Assembly (NCBI GenBank): GCA_937896895.1
Contig: CALBNV010000061.1
Coordinates: 1 to 63,651 of the forward strand
DNA from: an uncultured Bacteroidales bacterium
GTDB taxonomy: Bacteria; Bacteroidota; Bacteroidia; Bacteroidales; F082
Reading direction: 5' to 3'
DNA length: 63,651 nt
Below, one piece after another: positions 1-9,911 of the stretch. Under the pieces are notes generated by a model. That model was not told where the DNA came from and did not search any database. It worked only from the letters and a program-made list of their open reading frames with translations. The number at the start of each line of letters is the position of its first letter. The first letter of the stretch is position 1. The position numbers and the translations under genes are program-made.

Positions 1-2
1 GC

Positions 3-1373
3 AGGAAGCAGGAGACAGTGCCGGCGACGCCGTCGGCAAACACAATCAAGATGACTATAACGGCCGGCCCGGGCGCGAAGACCGACATCACCGACGAAGG
101 CAGAATAACATGGACTTCGGGCGACGTGCTCTACGTGAGCGACGGCGCCAAATGGCTCGGCAGCCTCACCCTCCAGAGCGGCGCAGGCAATGCGAGAGGC
201 ACGTTCACAGGGAACATATCAGAAATTAGCGACGGCACGACCTGCCACTTCTTCTACCTCGGCCACGACAACGACATGACGGGGGCGACAGGCACCACCA
301 ACGCAGTCATCTCGTTCGCCTCGCAGGACGGCAGCCGCGAAGGTGCGTTGAAGTACCATTTAGGCCACGGCAGCGCCGATGTCACGGTGAGAGAAGGTGA
401 AGCCACTGGTGCGGTGAGGATGAGTACCAAGATAGCGATAGCGCACATCAACTTCACCGTGGACTCAAAGCCCTACACGGGTTCGGCGACCATGGATGTC
501 AGCAACACCATGACGGTCAGCCCTGCCGGCACCTTTAGCGGAAGCGGCAACGGCATCGCCATAGGAAACAACGGCGGCACTTCAGGCGACAGATACGTGA
601 CGCTCATCCCGACAGGGACAAGCAGCGTGGACGTGAGCTTCAGTGGTTCTGCCACGGGGAGCATGACCTTCGGCCATGGCATACAGGCCAACAACCTCTA
701 CGGCATAGCTGATGGGATAGAGGTGACGCTGACAGCTGCCCACGAGTATGTTGACCTCGGCCTGTCTGTAAAATGGGCCACATGCAACCTCGGCGCGAGC
801 AAGCCAGAAGACTACGGCGACTACTACCAGTGGGGCGGCGTGACATCTGTGACATCGACCTCCATCAATGTCGGCTGGGCTGGCTGTCCGTTCACCAACG
901 GTACATATTCCTATGATAATGAAAAAGTCTTCACGAAGTACGTACCTACAGAAAAGACCGAATACTGGGCTGGAACAGGATCCCCTGACAACAAGTTGGT
1001 TCTCGACCCCGAGGACGACGCCGCGAGCACGAACTGGGGCGGCTCGTGGCGCATGCCTACGATTACCGAGTGGCAGGAATTGTACAATAACACGAACTGC
1101 ACATGGATTGACAATTACAACAATACAGGTGTCAAGGGCCGACTCTTCACGAGCAGAAAGGAAGGTTACACCGACAAATCCATCTTCCTCCCGGCTGCCG
1201 GCTACCGCGATGGCACGGACGTGAAATATGCGGGTTCCAGCGGCTACTACTGGTCGAGTTCGCTCTACTCGTCCAATCCCAGCCGCGCGTACTACATGCG
1301 CGTCAATTCGAACGATGTGTATCCGCAGGACTACAATCGGTTCAACGGGCGCAGTGTGCGTCCCGTGCGCTAG
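3..1373 (+). CDS. Secreted FISUMP-like Bacteroidales protein, 5' partial
   Basis: The frame is open to the left edge and the first in-frame start-like codon is a GTG at 18, with no signal peptide, so the real start lies outside the window. The N-terminal part (about residues 1-240) is rich in Gly, Ser, Thr and Asn, has a beta-sandwich look and resembles fimbrillin-like modules. The C-terminal part begins with EYVDLGLSVKWATCNLGA, continues with YGDYYQWGG and WRMPTITEWQEL, and ends with YYWSSSLYSS and RSVRPVR. That is the signature of the Fibrobacter succinogenes major paralogous domain (FISUMP) abundant in Bacteroidales surface proteins. Location at the cell surface or secreted is inferred from the family. 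The ligand is unknown. Confidence 0.75.
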   Translation, partial: RKQETVPATPSANTIKMTITAGPGAKTDITDEGRITWTSGDVLYVSDGAKWLGSLTLQSGAGNARGTFTGNISEISDGTTCHFFYLGHDNDMTGATGTTNAVISFASQDGSREGALKYHLGHGSADVTVREGEATGAVRMSTKIAIAHINFTVDSKPYTGSATMDVSNTMTVSPAGTFSGSGNGIAIGNNGGTSGDRYVTLIPTGTSSVDVSFSGSATGSMTFGHGIQANNLYGIADGIEVTLTAAHEYVDLGLSVKWATCNLGASKPEDYGDYYQWGGVTSVTSTSINVGWAGCPFTNGTYSYDNEKVFTKYVPTEKTEYWAGTGSPDNKLVLDPEDDAASTNWGGSWRMPTITEWQELYNNTNCTWIDNYNNTGVKGRLFTSRKEGYTDKSIFLPAAGYRDGTDVKYAGSSGYYWSSSLYSSNPSRAYYMRVNSNDVYPQDYNRFNGRSVRPVR

Positions 1374-1424
1374 TTCTTAGAATTTAACCTGCCTTGTCGA
1401 GAAGAAGAGACGGTTTTTAAAATA

Positions 1425-1452
1425 GTACAGACGGGGCATGCCCCGTCTCTAC
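1425..1452. repeat. REP-like palindrome, copy 1
   Basis: A 20-bp perfect palindrome (AGACGGGGCATGCCCCGTCT, 1429-1448) is extended to a 28-bp near palindrome GTACAGACGG...CCGTCTCTAC with one mismatched pair. The same 28-bp design is at 24303-24330 (perfect, inside a gene) and, degenerate, at 37247-37275. It could fold as a hairpin in either transcript and act as a terminator or as a small non-autonomous mobile repeat. Confidence 0.75.
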
Positions 1453-1468
1453 GTTTGTTTATCAATAT

Positions 1469-1532
1469 GAGTTTGCTCCACTCGCTGTTAAAGTGGGAGC
1501 TGTATATTAGTCGGAGTTTGCTCCACTCGCTG
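1469..1532. repeat. Short direct repeat pair
   Basis: GAGTTTGCTCCACTCGCTG occurs at 1469-1487 and again at 1514-1532. The second copy runs on into GCGCTCGGTCGCAATGACG. No gene is visible across the gap 1374-1830, which consists almost entirely of repeats, hairpins and the promoter of the next gene. Confidence 0.7.
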
Positions 1533-1570
1533 CGCTCGGTCGCAATGACGTTGTTTTTATAAATAACTGA

Positions 1571-1618
1571 TATTGAGTGTGTTGCGGCTTCGCCGTAACA
1601 CACTCAATATTTTTATTT
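1571..1618. terminator. Strong hairpin, probable terminator
   Basis: TATTGAGTGTGTTGCGGC and GCCGTAACACACTCAATA form an 18-bp stem (one G-T pair) around a TTC loop, positions 1571-1609, followed by TTTTTATTT. It fits a terminator for the upstream exported protein gene, although such long perfect stems are also typical of mobile repeats. Confidence 0.6.
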
Positions 1619-1676
1619 CCCCAAACGACGCCGTCTTTGTGAGCGACCGCATGGAGTCGAACAATCCCAAATCCCC

Positions 1677-1816
1677 CACTCTCAACTCTCAACACTCCAA
1701 ACTCTCTTAACGCTCCTCTCTACTCTTTTAACTGAAAAAACTCCACTCTCAACTCTCCAAACTCCAAACTAAAGACTAAAGACTTTATAAACTTTATGAA
1801 CTTTATGAACTTTTTA
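1677..1816. repeat. Degenerate CTCCACTCTCAACTCTC / ACTTTATGAACTT repeats
   Basis: The stretch is made of short imperfect units such as CTCCACTCTCAACTCTC (1741-1757) and three successive ACTTTAT(A/G)AACTT units (about 1781-1813). The same families reappear in other gaps (2306-2408, 4190-4260, 15862-16016, 33664-33698) and inside two genes. Confidence 0.7.
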
Positions 1817-1817
1817 C

Positions 1818-1825
1818 TATTTTTG
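1818..1825 (+). promoter_or_regulatory. Bacteroidota -7 element TATTTTTG of rlmH
   Basis: TATTTTTG matches the Bacteroidota consensus TAnnTTTG and ends 5 bases before the ATG of rlmH. The transcript would therefore start at or next to the start codon, giving an essentially leaderless message. Confidence 0.55.
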
Positions 1826-1830
1826 CAGCC

Positions 1831-2304
1831 ATGAAAATAACGCTTTTGGTAATTGGCAAGACCGACGAGCCGTATCTTGAGACCGGCATTGCGAAGTACA
1901 TCTCGCGTCTCGAACATTATGTGCCTTTCGAGTTGAAAATCATTCCCGACATCAAGAACCGCAAGACGCTGACGGAGGCGCAGCAGAAAAAGTCGGAGGG
2001 CGAACTGCTTCTCTCGCAGTTTCAGTCCGGCGACTTTATCATCCTTCTTGATGAAAACGGAAAGACGTTCTCTTCGCGCGGCTTTTCAAAATGGGTTGAG
2101 AGTCAGATGAATACCGGCTGCAAACGCTTGGTCTTCGTCATCGGAGGACCGTATGGCTTCTCGCAGGAGGTCTATGGGAAGGCCAACTCGAAGATAAGCC
2201 TCTCGGAGATGACGTTCTCGCATCAGATGGTGCGCCTGGTCTTCGTCGAGCAGCTCTACCGCGCCTTCACGATACTGAAAGGTGAGGCGTACCACCACGA
2301 TTAA
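1831..2304 (+). CDS. rlmH: 23S rRNA (pseudouridine1915-N3)-methyltransferase RlmH
   Basis: The 157-residue protein has the usual length of RlmH, the SPOUT-class methyltransferase that uses S-adenosylmethionine to methylate pseudouridine 1915 in helix 69 of 23S rRNA. Diagnostic features are the start MKITLLVIGKT, the segment DFIILLDENGKTFSS, the knot motif FVIGGPYGFS with its glycine-rich SAM loop, and the C-terminal motif EQLYRAFTILKGEAYHHD that closes the active site. The ATG at 1831 follows a -7 element with almost no leader. The gene stands alone and converges on atpC, with a repeat hairpin between them. Confidence 0.96.
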   Translation: MKITLLVIGKTDEPYLETGIAKYISRLEHYVPFELKIIPDIKNRKTLTEAQQKKSEGELLLSQFQSGDFIILLDENGKTFSSRGFSKWVESQMNTGCKRLVFVIGGPYGFSQEVYGKANSKISLSEMTFSHQMVRLVFVEQLYRAFTILKGEAYHHD

Positions 2305-2305
2305 A

Positions 2306-2408
2306 GTTTTGAGAGTGGAGTTTTAAGAGTGGAGTTTTGAGAGTGGAGAGCAAAACAACTCCACTCTCCACTCTCAACACTTCACTCTTAACTCTTAACA
2401 CTTCAAAC
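2306..2408. repeat. GAGAGTGGAG/CTCCACTCTC inverted repeats between convergent genes
   Basis: GAGAGTGGAG (2339-2348) and CTCCACTCTC (2359-2368) form a 10-bp stem, flanked by more copies of the same word in both orientations and then by ACTTCACTCTTAACTCTTAAC. It lies between convergent rlmH and atpC and may act as a two-way terminator. Confidence 0.65.
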
Positions 2409-2414
2409 TAAAAA

Positions 2415-2651
2415 TCAGTCGGCTAAAACAAGAATCTTGTTGTTAAGCACTTCCACGACGCCGCCTCTGATGTCGAAGTATTCGAGTTTCCCGTCGGGGT
2501 TCTGCACTTTGACTTTCCCGTTGCCGAGCGATGCTATCATCGGTGCGTGGTTGTTCAGGATCTCGAACAGACCATCGCTGCCCGGCAGCTGCACGAGTGC
2601 CGTCTCGCCGTCGTAGATGTGTCTTTCGGGAGTTATGATTTCCAGTCTCAT
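2415..2651 (-). CDS. atpC: ATP synthase F1 subunit epsilon, short form
   Basis: This 78-residue protein is the N-terminal beta-sandwich domain of the F1 epsilon subunit (MRLEIITPERHIYDGE, LFEILNNHAPMIASL, YFDIRGGVVEVLNNKILVLAD). The regulatory C-terminal helical hairpin found in the usual ~130-residue epsilon is absent, as is common in Bacteroidota, so inhibition of ATP hydrolysis through that hairpin cannot operate here. It lies 15 bp downstream of atpD in the same operon. The other F-type ATPase genes are not in the window. Confidence 0.93.
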   Translation of the reverse strand: MRLEIITPERHIYDGETALVQLPGSDGLFEILNNHAPMIASLGNGKVKVQNPDGKLEYFDIRGGVVEVLNNKILVLAD

Positions 2652-2666
2652 GGCATCACTCCTTCC

Positions 2667-4178
<1,512 letters not shown>

Positions 4179-4189
4179 GTCATTATTAG

Positions 4190-4260
4190 TTTTTAAAGTT
4201 TTAAAGTTGAAAGTTATAAAGTTTGAAAAATGGCACTTTATGAACTTTAAGAACTTTTTG
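4190..4260. repeat. AAAGTT / ACTTTATGAACTT-type repeats
   Basis: The short gap between lspA and atpD is AT-rich and built of AAAGTT units (TTTTAAAGTTTTAAAGTTGAAAGTTATAAAGTTT) and CACTTTATGAACTTTAAGAACTTTTT, which resembles the run in front of rlmH. The last units overlap the 3' end of lspA. Confidence 0.55.
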
Positions 4261-4816
4261 CTTTTATTATTTCTTCAAAATTTTTGATAAACTTCCATTG
4301 AAAAATCAACAAATACAAAATCCCGATGGTGATGGCACTGTCGGCGATGTTGAAGACGGGGCTGAAGAAGACCTCTCCGCCGAGGAACGGCACCCAGTCG
4401 GGGAACTCGAACAGCGGGAAATACAGCATGTCAACGACCCGGCCTTGCAGGAAGCCGGCGTAGCCGAAGATCAGGCCGTAGAACCAGCAGTCGATGATGT
4501 TGCCTATGGCGCCCGCCGTGATGAGCGAGACTCCGAACACAGGGCCGAACTTCACCTTGTTCCTGACCATGCGGCTTATCAGCCAGAACAGCAGGGCCAC
4601 CGCCGCGACCCTGAATAGGCTGAGGAAAATCTTCCCCCACACGGCTCCGGAGATCTCCCAGCCGAACGCCATGCCGTTGTTCTCGATGAACAAAATATAA
4701 AACCACTTCCCGAACACGGGAATGGCCTCGCCGATTGCCATCGTCGTCTTGACCAAAATCTTTGAGACTTGGTCAAGCAGAAGCACTAAAAATATGACAA
4801 CCAGCGGTTTCTTCAT
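4247..4816 (-). CDS. lspA: Lipoprotein signal peptidase (signal peptidase II)
   Basis: LspA is the inner-membrane aspartyl protease that removes signal peptides from prolipoproteins after lipidation. The 189 residues show four hydrophobic segments, the GNIIDCWFYG region, and the catalytic aspartates in GRVVDM (Asp129) and FNIADSAIT (Asp159). It is slightly longer than the ~165 residues of the E. coli enzyme because of an insertion before the second Asp, typical of Bacteroidota. Its ATG overlaps the TGA of the upstream DksA-like gene (ATGA), which indicates translational coupling. At least one protein in this window, the metal efflux adaptor, is a plausible substrate. Confidence 0.95.
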   Translation of the reverse strand: MKKPLVVIFLVLLLDQVSKILVKTTMAIGEAIPVFGKWFYILFIENNGMAFGWEISGAVWGKIFLSLFRVAAVALLFWLISRMVRNKVKFGPVFGVSLITAGAIGNIIDCWFYGLIFGYAGFLQGRVVDMLYFPLFEFPDWVPFLGGEVFFSPVFNIADSAITIGILYLLIFQWKFIKNFEEIIKAKSS

Positions 4817-5214
4817 CTCTTTTTGTTTTGATTCATCTTGGCCTCGACGCTGAGCGTGGCGTGCGGCACGGCGCGCAGACGTTCCTTAGGTATCAGCTTG
4901 CCGGTGACGCGGCAGACTCCGTATGTCTTGTTTTCAATGCGAACGAGCGCGTTTTCAAGATTCGTGATGTACTTCTGCTGGCGTACAGCGAGAGCGCTGT
5001 TCTCCTCTTTCGACAGGACAGCAGAACCTTCCTCGAGAATTTTGAATGTCGGTGCCGTGTCGTCTGTGTTTGTATCGCCGCCTGTGACGTTTTCCTCAAG
5101 CAACTCAAGGTCCTTGCGGGCTGCCGCCAAACGCTCAAGAATCAATGCCTTGAACTCGGCTAACTCCTCGTCAGAATATCTGACTCTTTCCTGGGTGTTC
5201 GATGAATCTTCCAT
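4813..5214 (-). CDS. DksA/TraR-family transcription factor with a degenerate zinc finger
   Basis: The 133-residue protein has the helical N-terminal half of DksA-like RNA polymerase-binding proteins (long charged helices, residues 12-95) followed by the family's C-terminal knob, YGVCRVTGKLIPKERLRAVP. The motif still has GKLIPKERL, but of the four zinc-binding cysteines only Cys101 is left, so the knob probably folds without zinc. A role in modulating transcription at RNA polymerase during stringent-type responses is inferred from the family. It sits 11 bp after ileS and overlaps lspA by 4 bp. This ileS / dksA-like / lspA order is conserved in Bacteroidota. Confidence 0.88.
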   Translation of the reverse strand: MEDSSNTQERVRYSDEELAEFKALILERLAAARKDLELLEENVTGGDTNTDDTAPTFKILEEGSAVLSKEENSALAVRQQKYITNLENALVRIENKTYGVCRVTGKLIPKERLRAVPHATLSVEAKMNQNKKR

Positions 5215-5225
5215 ATTTAATATTT

Positions 5226-8200
5226 TTATGCTTTCCTTATCAATAATTTCGCCGTCACCTTGTCGGCAAGCTCCTGCGCCTCAACGCTTCCGCCGATGTC
5301 ATCGACGAAATCCAATGTGGCCAAGGTCTCCGAGCAGATGTATTCGCCAAACCTCTCAACAGGTTTTGTTATGTCTTTGTTCTTCTCGATGGTGAGAATA
5401 ATCTTGTCGGTGACCTCAAGGCCGCTCTCCTTCCTCATGTTCTGGATGCGGTTGATGATCTCGCGTGCGAGGCCTTCTTCGAGAAGTTCCTGCGTGATGT
5501 TGATGTCAAGGGCGACTGTCATGCCGTCCTGTGTCGTCACCGTCCAGCCAGGAATGTCTTCCGTTGAGATGAGCGCGTCTTCAAGAATCAAATTAACCTC
5601 CTGACCGTCGATGTTCAAAGTCGCGCCGTTGTTCCTCTCAAACGCCCTGATGTCTTCCTGGCTCATCGAATTGAAATACTGTGTCAGGCTCTTCATCATC
5701 TTGGCGTAACGTTTCAACGACGCGAAGTTAGGTCTCACCTTCTTCACCAAGATGTTCAGCTCGCCGGTGAGATACTCTACGTTCTTCACGTTGACTTCCG
5801 AGAGGATGAGGTGTTCGACTTTCTGGAGCTGTTCCCTCTGTTCGTCGGACATGACCGGAATCATGATTCTTGACAATGGCTGGCGGACGCGGATGTTGGC
5901 TTTCTTCCTGAGTGAAAGCACCATGGAGGCGACGAGCTGCGCCATCTCCATGCGCTCCTCAAGTTTCTTGTCGATATGTTTCTCATTGACTGTCGGGAAT
6001 GTGGTGAGGTGCACTGATTCAACGCTGCTGCGGTGTGTCACGTTGTTCAGGTCGCGGTAGAGCTGTTCGGCGAAGAACGGCGCGATGGGCGAGATGAGGC
6101 GTGCCAGTGTCTCGAGACATGTGTAGAGTGTCTGATATGCCGATGTCTTGTCTTCTGAGCCGTTGCTCTTCCAGAAACGGCGGCGTGACAGACGCACGTA
6201 CCAGTTGCTCAGATGTGCATCGACGAAGTTGCCGATGGCGCGGCCGGCCTTCGTAGGCTCGTAGTTAGCGAGGTCGTTATCTACTTCAGCTATCAGTGAA
6301 TTCAATTCCGACAGGATCCATCTGTCAATTTCCGGACGCTGTTCAAACGGGATGTCGGCTTCCTTGTACTCGAAGCCGTCGATGTTCGCGTAAAGCGCGA
6401 AGAAAGCGTACGTATTATATAATGTGCCGAAGAACTTGCGGCGGACGTCGTCAACGCCTTCCTCGTCAAACTTCAGGTTGTCCCAGGGCTGCGAGTTGGT
6501 GATCATGTACCAGCGCACTGCGTCGGCACCGTATTTTTCGATGGCTCCGAACGGGTCAACGGCGTTGCCGAGACGTTTCGACATCTTGTTGCCGTTCTTG
6601 TCCAAGACCAGGCCGTTGGAAATCACGTTCTTATATGCCACGCTGTCGAACACCATAGTAGCGATGGCGTGCAGGGTGAAGAACCAGCCGCGTGTCTGGT
6701 CAACGCCCTCGGCGATGAAGTCGGCGGGGAACGTCTTGTCGTTGAGCTGCCCTTCCTCGCCCATGTAATGGATCTGGGCGTAAGGCATCGCGCCCGAGTC
6801 GAACCACACGTCGATGAGGTCAGGCTCGCGGAACATCTTCCTGCCCGATGCCGAGACCAGTACGACATTGTCGATATATGGCCTGTGAAGGTCGAACTTG
6901 GTGTAATCTTCTGATTTATATGGGTTTTCCGTCATGAAGCCGGCTGCGATTGACTTGTCTATCTCGTTGCGGAGCTGTTCAACGCTGCCGATGCATATCT
7001 CTTCGTTGCCGTCTTCTGTCCTCCAGATCGGGAGCGGCGTGCCCCAGTAACGCGAGCGCGAGAGGTTCCAGTCAACGAGGTTCTCGAGCCAGTTGCCGAA
7101 ACGTCCGCTGCCTGTGGCCTCCGGCTTCCAGTTGATGGTCTTGTTGAGTTCTATCATCCTGTCTTTCAACGCCGTAGTCTTGATGAACCAGCTGTCCAAC
7201 GGGTAATAGAGAACCGGTTTGTCGGTGCGCCAGCAGTGCGGGTAGTCGTGCTCGTGCTTCTCGCTCTTGAAGAGTTTGCCTTCCTCCTTGAGCATGATCA
7301 CGATTTCGACATCGAGCGACATGTCTTTCTCCGTCTTGGTGGCGTCGTATGCGTTCTTGACGAATTTCCCTGCGTATTTCGAATATGCTTCTGTGTCGAT
7401 ATGTGTCTTGACCCATTCCTGGTCGAGGTCTTCGAGGTTGTAGAATTTGCCGGTCTTGTCAACCATCGGGGCGATTTTGCCGTCTTTGTCGATGAGTTGG
7501 AGCGGCGGGATGTTGCTGAGCAGGGCCACGCGTTTGTCGTCGGCGCCGAACGTCGGGGCGATATGCACTATGCCGGTGCCGTCTTCCGTCGTGACGTAGT
7601 CGCCCGGGATGACGCGGAAGGCGTCGCCGTCGGGCTTCACCCACGGGATGAGCTGCTCGTAGTCGAGTCCCACGAGGTCTTTGCCCTTGCATGTCCCGAT
7701 GACTTCGTAAGGCAGTTTCTTGTCGCCGGCTTTATAGTCTTCAAATGCCGGTTTCTCTTCTTCCGACGGGAAGAACGACGACATAAGAGGTTTGCCTAAG
7801 ATGATATAAGCGATGTCGCCTCTGACAGGGTTCACTGTCTTGACGAGGTTGTATTCGATGGTAGGGCCGACGCACAATGCCGTGTTTGAAGGCAGTGTCC
7901 AAGGTGTCGTGGTCCATGCGACTATCTGCACGTCACCGAATTTCACGTCGGTGTCGAACGGCAGTTTCTTGAGTTGACGCTGGTTTTCCTTGAGGCGGAA
8001 CATCGCCACGCAGGTGAGGTCTTTCACTTTGCGGTAGCAGCCCGGCATGTTGAGTTCGTGCGAGCTGAGGCCTGTCCCGGCGGCCGGCGAGTAAGGCTGT
8101 ATGGTGTATCCTTTGTAGAGGAGGCCTTTCTTGTAGAGTTCGCGGAGCAGGTACCAGAGTGTCTCGATGTATTCGTTCTTGAAGGTGATGTACGGGTCGT

Positions 8201-8639
8201 TGAGGTCAACCCAGTAGCCCATCTGGCGTGTGAGGTCGTCCCATCTGTCCTTGTATTTCATCACTTCCTCGCGGCAGGCGCGGTTGTAGTCATCGACGCT
8301 GATTTTCTTGCCAATGTCTTCTTTGGTGATGCCGAGTTTCTTCTCCACGCCGAGTTCGACTGGCAGTCCGTGGGTGTCCCAACCCGCCTTGCGCGACACG
8401 TATTTGCCTTTCAGTGTCTGATAGCGGCAGAATGTGTCTTTTATCGTTCTCGCCATGACATGGTGGATGCCCGGCATTCCGTTGGCTGACGGCGGACCCT
8501 CGAAAAACACGTAGGCCGTGCCGTTCTTGGTGTTCTCCAGACTCTTGTCAAAAATGTTGTTCTCTTTCCAATAATCACGAACCTCGTTGGCAATCTCGGT
8601 GAGATTCAGTGTTTTATATTCGCGGTAAGCGTTTTTCAT
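5226..8639 (-). CDS. ileS: Isoleucyl-tRNA synthetase
   Basis: IleS is the cytoplasmic class I synthetase that charges tRNA-Ile and edits misactivated valine. The 1137 residues contain the HIGH-type motif in PPSANGMPGIHH (about 49-60), the inserted CP1 editing domain with WTTTPWTLPSN, the GWFFTLHAIATMVF segment and the KMSKRLGN motif near residue 685. The protein is long and has no C-terminal zinc-binding cysteine cluster, which fits the eukaryote-like type 2 IleS group often associated with lower mupirocin sensitivity. That last point is inference. The first gene of a three-gene operon, it has a promoter element at 8676-8683. Confidence 0.98.
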   Translation of the reverse strand: MKNAYREYKTLNLTEIANEVRDYWKENNIFDKSLENTKNGTAYVFFEGPPSANGMPGIHHVMARTIKDTFCRYQTLKGKYVSRKAGWDTHGLPVELGVEKKLGITKEDIGKKISVDDYNRACREEVMKYKDRWDDLTRQMGYWVDLNDPYITFKNEYIETLWYLLRELYKKGLLYKGYTIQPYSPAAGTGLSSHELNMPGCYRKVKDLTCVAMFRLKENQRQLKKLPFDTDVKFGDVQIVAWTTTPWTLPSNTALCVGPTIEYNLVKTVNPVRGDIAYIILGKPLMSSFFPSEEEKPAFEDYKAGDKKLPYEVIGTCKGKDLVGLDYEQLIPWVKPDGDAFRVIPGDYVTTEDGTGIVHIAPTFGADDKRVALLSNIPPLQLIDKDGKIAPMVDKTGKFYNLEDLDQEWVKTHIDTEAYSKYAGKFVKNAYDATKTEKDMSLDVEIVIMLKEEGKLFKSEKHEHDYPHCWRTDKPVLYYPLDSWFIKTTALKDRMIELNKTINWKPEATGSGRFGNWLENLVDWNLSRSRYWGTPLPIWRTEDGNEEICIGSVEQLRNEIDKSIAAGFMTENPYKSEDYTKFDLHRPYIDNVVLVSASGRKMFREPDLIDVWFDSGAMPYAQIHYMGEEGQLNDKTFPADFIAEGVDQTRGWFFTLHAIATMVFDSVAYKNVISNGLVLDKNGNKMSKRLGNAVDPFGAIEKYGADAVRWYMITNSQPWDNLKFDEEGVDDVRRKFFGTLYNTYAFFALYANIDGFEYKEADIPFEQRPEIDRWILSELNSLIAEVDNDLANYEPTKAGRAIGNFVDAHLSNWYVRLSRRRFWKSNGSEDKTSAYQTLYTCLETLARLISPIAPFFAEQLYRDLNNVTHRSSVESVHLTTFPTVNEKHIDKKLEERMEMAQLVASMVLSLRKKANIRVRQPLSRIMIPVMSDEQREQLQKVEHLILSEVNVKNVEYLTGELNILVKKVRPNFASLKRYAKMMKSLTQYFNSMSQEDIRAFERNNGATLNIDGQEVNLILEDALISTEDIPGWTVTTQDGMTVALDINITQELLEEGLAREIINRIQNMRKESGLEVTDKIILTIEKNKDITKPVERFGEYICSETLATLDFVDDIGGSVEAQELADKVTAKLLIRKA

Positions 8640-8675
8640 CTTATGATACCTGTTTTTAATAAAAATTTAGAGTTG

Positions 8676-8683
8676 CAAAGATA
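8676..8683 (-). promoter_or_regulatory. Bacteroidota -7 element of the ileS operon
   Basis: On the minus strand this reads TATCTTTG, matching TAnnTTTG, 36 bases upstream of the ileS start codon. It is arranged divergently from the ROK gene promoter at 8727-8734. Confidence 0.55.
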
Positions 8684-8726
8684 TAAAAAATTATGCTTTT
8701 TTTTGTCTTTAAATTCTTATTTTTTT

Positions 8727-8734
8727 TACTTTTG
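8727..8734 (+). promoter_or_regulatory. Bacteroidota -7 element of the ROK kinase gene
   Basis: TACTTTTG matches TAnnTTTG. It lies 24 bases before the ATG at 8759 and rules out the upstream in-frame start at 8693, which would be 5' of the transcription start. Confidence 0.6.
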
Positions 8735-8758
8735 CGCAAATTATCAAATCACAGAGAA

Positions 8759-9724
8759 ATGAATTACGCAATTGGCATTGATATCGGTGGTACGAACACC
8801 GATATCGGACTCGTCACCGAAAATGGTGAAATCATCGACAAAGTTAATATCAGCACTAACAAATACACTGATGCTCAATTATTTGTGAAAGATATGTGTG
8901 ATGGCATCAAGACGCTTTTGCAGCGTCAGAACATCGCGAATATCGACGGCATCGGCATTGGTGCGCCTAACGGGAACACTTACACTGGCTGCATCGACAA
9001 CGCTCCGAACCTTCGCATGAAGGGCAACATCGAATTGGCGAACATGGTCAGGCAGTATTTCAACACCAAGGTCGTCATCTCCAACGATGCCAACGCCGCC
9101 GCTTTCGGAGAGAAGATTTACGGTGGTGCGAAGAATCTCAGGCATTTCATCACATTCACGCTCGGCACGGGTGTCGGAAGCGGCATCATCATCGACGGCA
9201 ACTTGCTCCTCGGTGCCACAAGCACTGCGGGCGAGCTCGGCCACGTCATCATGATTCCTCAGGGGCGTCAGTGCGGCTGCGGCAGGAGAGGATGCCTTGA
9301 GACTTACACCTCGGCGGGCGGCATCGTCGCGACAGCACGTGAGCTTCTCAACGATGACCTTGAATACAACGGAGTGCTTCGTCAGAACGCCGGCGACCTC
9401 ACCAGCAAGATGATAGGCGACGCCGCCAACGCCGGCGACTCGTTAGCTCTGAAAGTGTTCGAGAAAGTCGGCTGGATGCTCGGCCTCGCGATGGCAAACG
9501 CCGTGGCGTTCTCGGTGCCTGAGGCTATTTTCCTCATGGGCGGCCCCGTCCACGCCGGCGAAGTGCTAATGAAACCTCTCAGAAAATCGTTCGAGGAGAA
9601 CCTTCTGTATGTTTACAAGGACAAGCAGACAGGCAAGCCGTTGGTTGACATCAAGGTGTCATCACTGAAGGACAACGAGGTCGCCATCTTAGGTGCAGCG
9701 GCTCTCATCCAGATGGTGATGTAA
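8759..9724 (+). CDS. ROK-family sugar kinase (probable glucokinase)
   Basis: The protein is a 321-residue ROK kinase that phosphorylates a hexose, most likely glucose, with ATP in the cytoplasm. It begins with the phosphate-binding motif AIGIDIGGTNTDIG, contains GIGAPNG and NDANAAAFGE, and has the ROK zinc motif CGCGRRGCLETY (about 172-183) with the conserved Gly-His of ELGHV just before it. The start at 8759 was chosen because a promoter element lies at 8727-8734 and homologues begin at the MNYAIGID position. A rho-independent terminator follows directly. Glucose is the usual substrate of Bacteroidota members of this size, but mannose or an amino sugar cannot be excluded. Confidence 0.88.
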   Translation: MNYAIGIDIGGTNTDIGLVTENGEIIDKVNISTNKYTDAQLFVKDMCDGIKTLLQRQNIANIDGIGIGAPNGNTYTGCIDNAPNLRMKGNIELANMVRQYFNTKVVISNDANAAAFGEKIYGGAKNLRHFITFTLGTGVGSGIIIDGNLLLGATSTAGELGHVIMIPQGRQCGCGRRGCLETYTSAGGIVATARELLNDDLEYNGVLRQNAGDLTSKMIGDAANAGDSLALKVFEKVGWMLGLAMANAVAFSVPEAIFLMGGPVHAGEVLMKPLRKSFEENLLYVYKDKQTGKPLVDIKVSSLKDNEVAILGAAALIQMVM

Positions 9725-9741
9725 CTGGTTTTCAATAAAAT

Positions 9742-9777
9742 AAAAAGCGCCGCTGACATTCAACGGCGCTTTTTTTT
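9742..9777. terminator. Bidirectional rho-independent terminator
   Basis: AAAAAGCGCCG, an 11-base loop and CGGCGCTTTTT form a strong stem with a U-tract on both strands. It serves the ROK gene on the plus strand and the tRNA gene on the minus strand. Confidence 0.85.
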
Positions 9778-9778
9778 G

Positions 9779-9851
<73 letters not shown>

Positions 9852-9866
9852 TTGCTTTTCGGGGTG

Positions 9867-9874
9867 CAAAAATA
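9867..9874 (-). promoter_or_regulatory. Bacteroidota -7 element of tRNA-Thr
   Basis: TATTTTTG on the minus strand matches TAnnTTTG, 15 bases upstream of the mature tRNA 5' end. Confidence 0.5.
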
Positions 9875-9911
9875 CAAATTTTTTTTAATACACAAGCAAA
9901 AGAATTTTTAT

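Noticed and set aside
1374..1830. Small protein genes in the left gap
   Set aside because: The short frames there translate repeats and hairpins and have no promoter or start context.
7236..7799. A long open frame antisense to ileS
   Set aside because: It lies entirely inside a gene with conserved synthetase motifs and has no promoter element or recognisable domain.
8693..8758. Longer N terminus of the ROK kinase from the ATG at 8693
   Set aside because: The extension is poly-Phe/Leu, contains the promoter element and precedes the expected transcription start.
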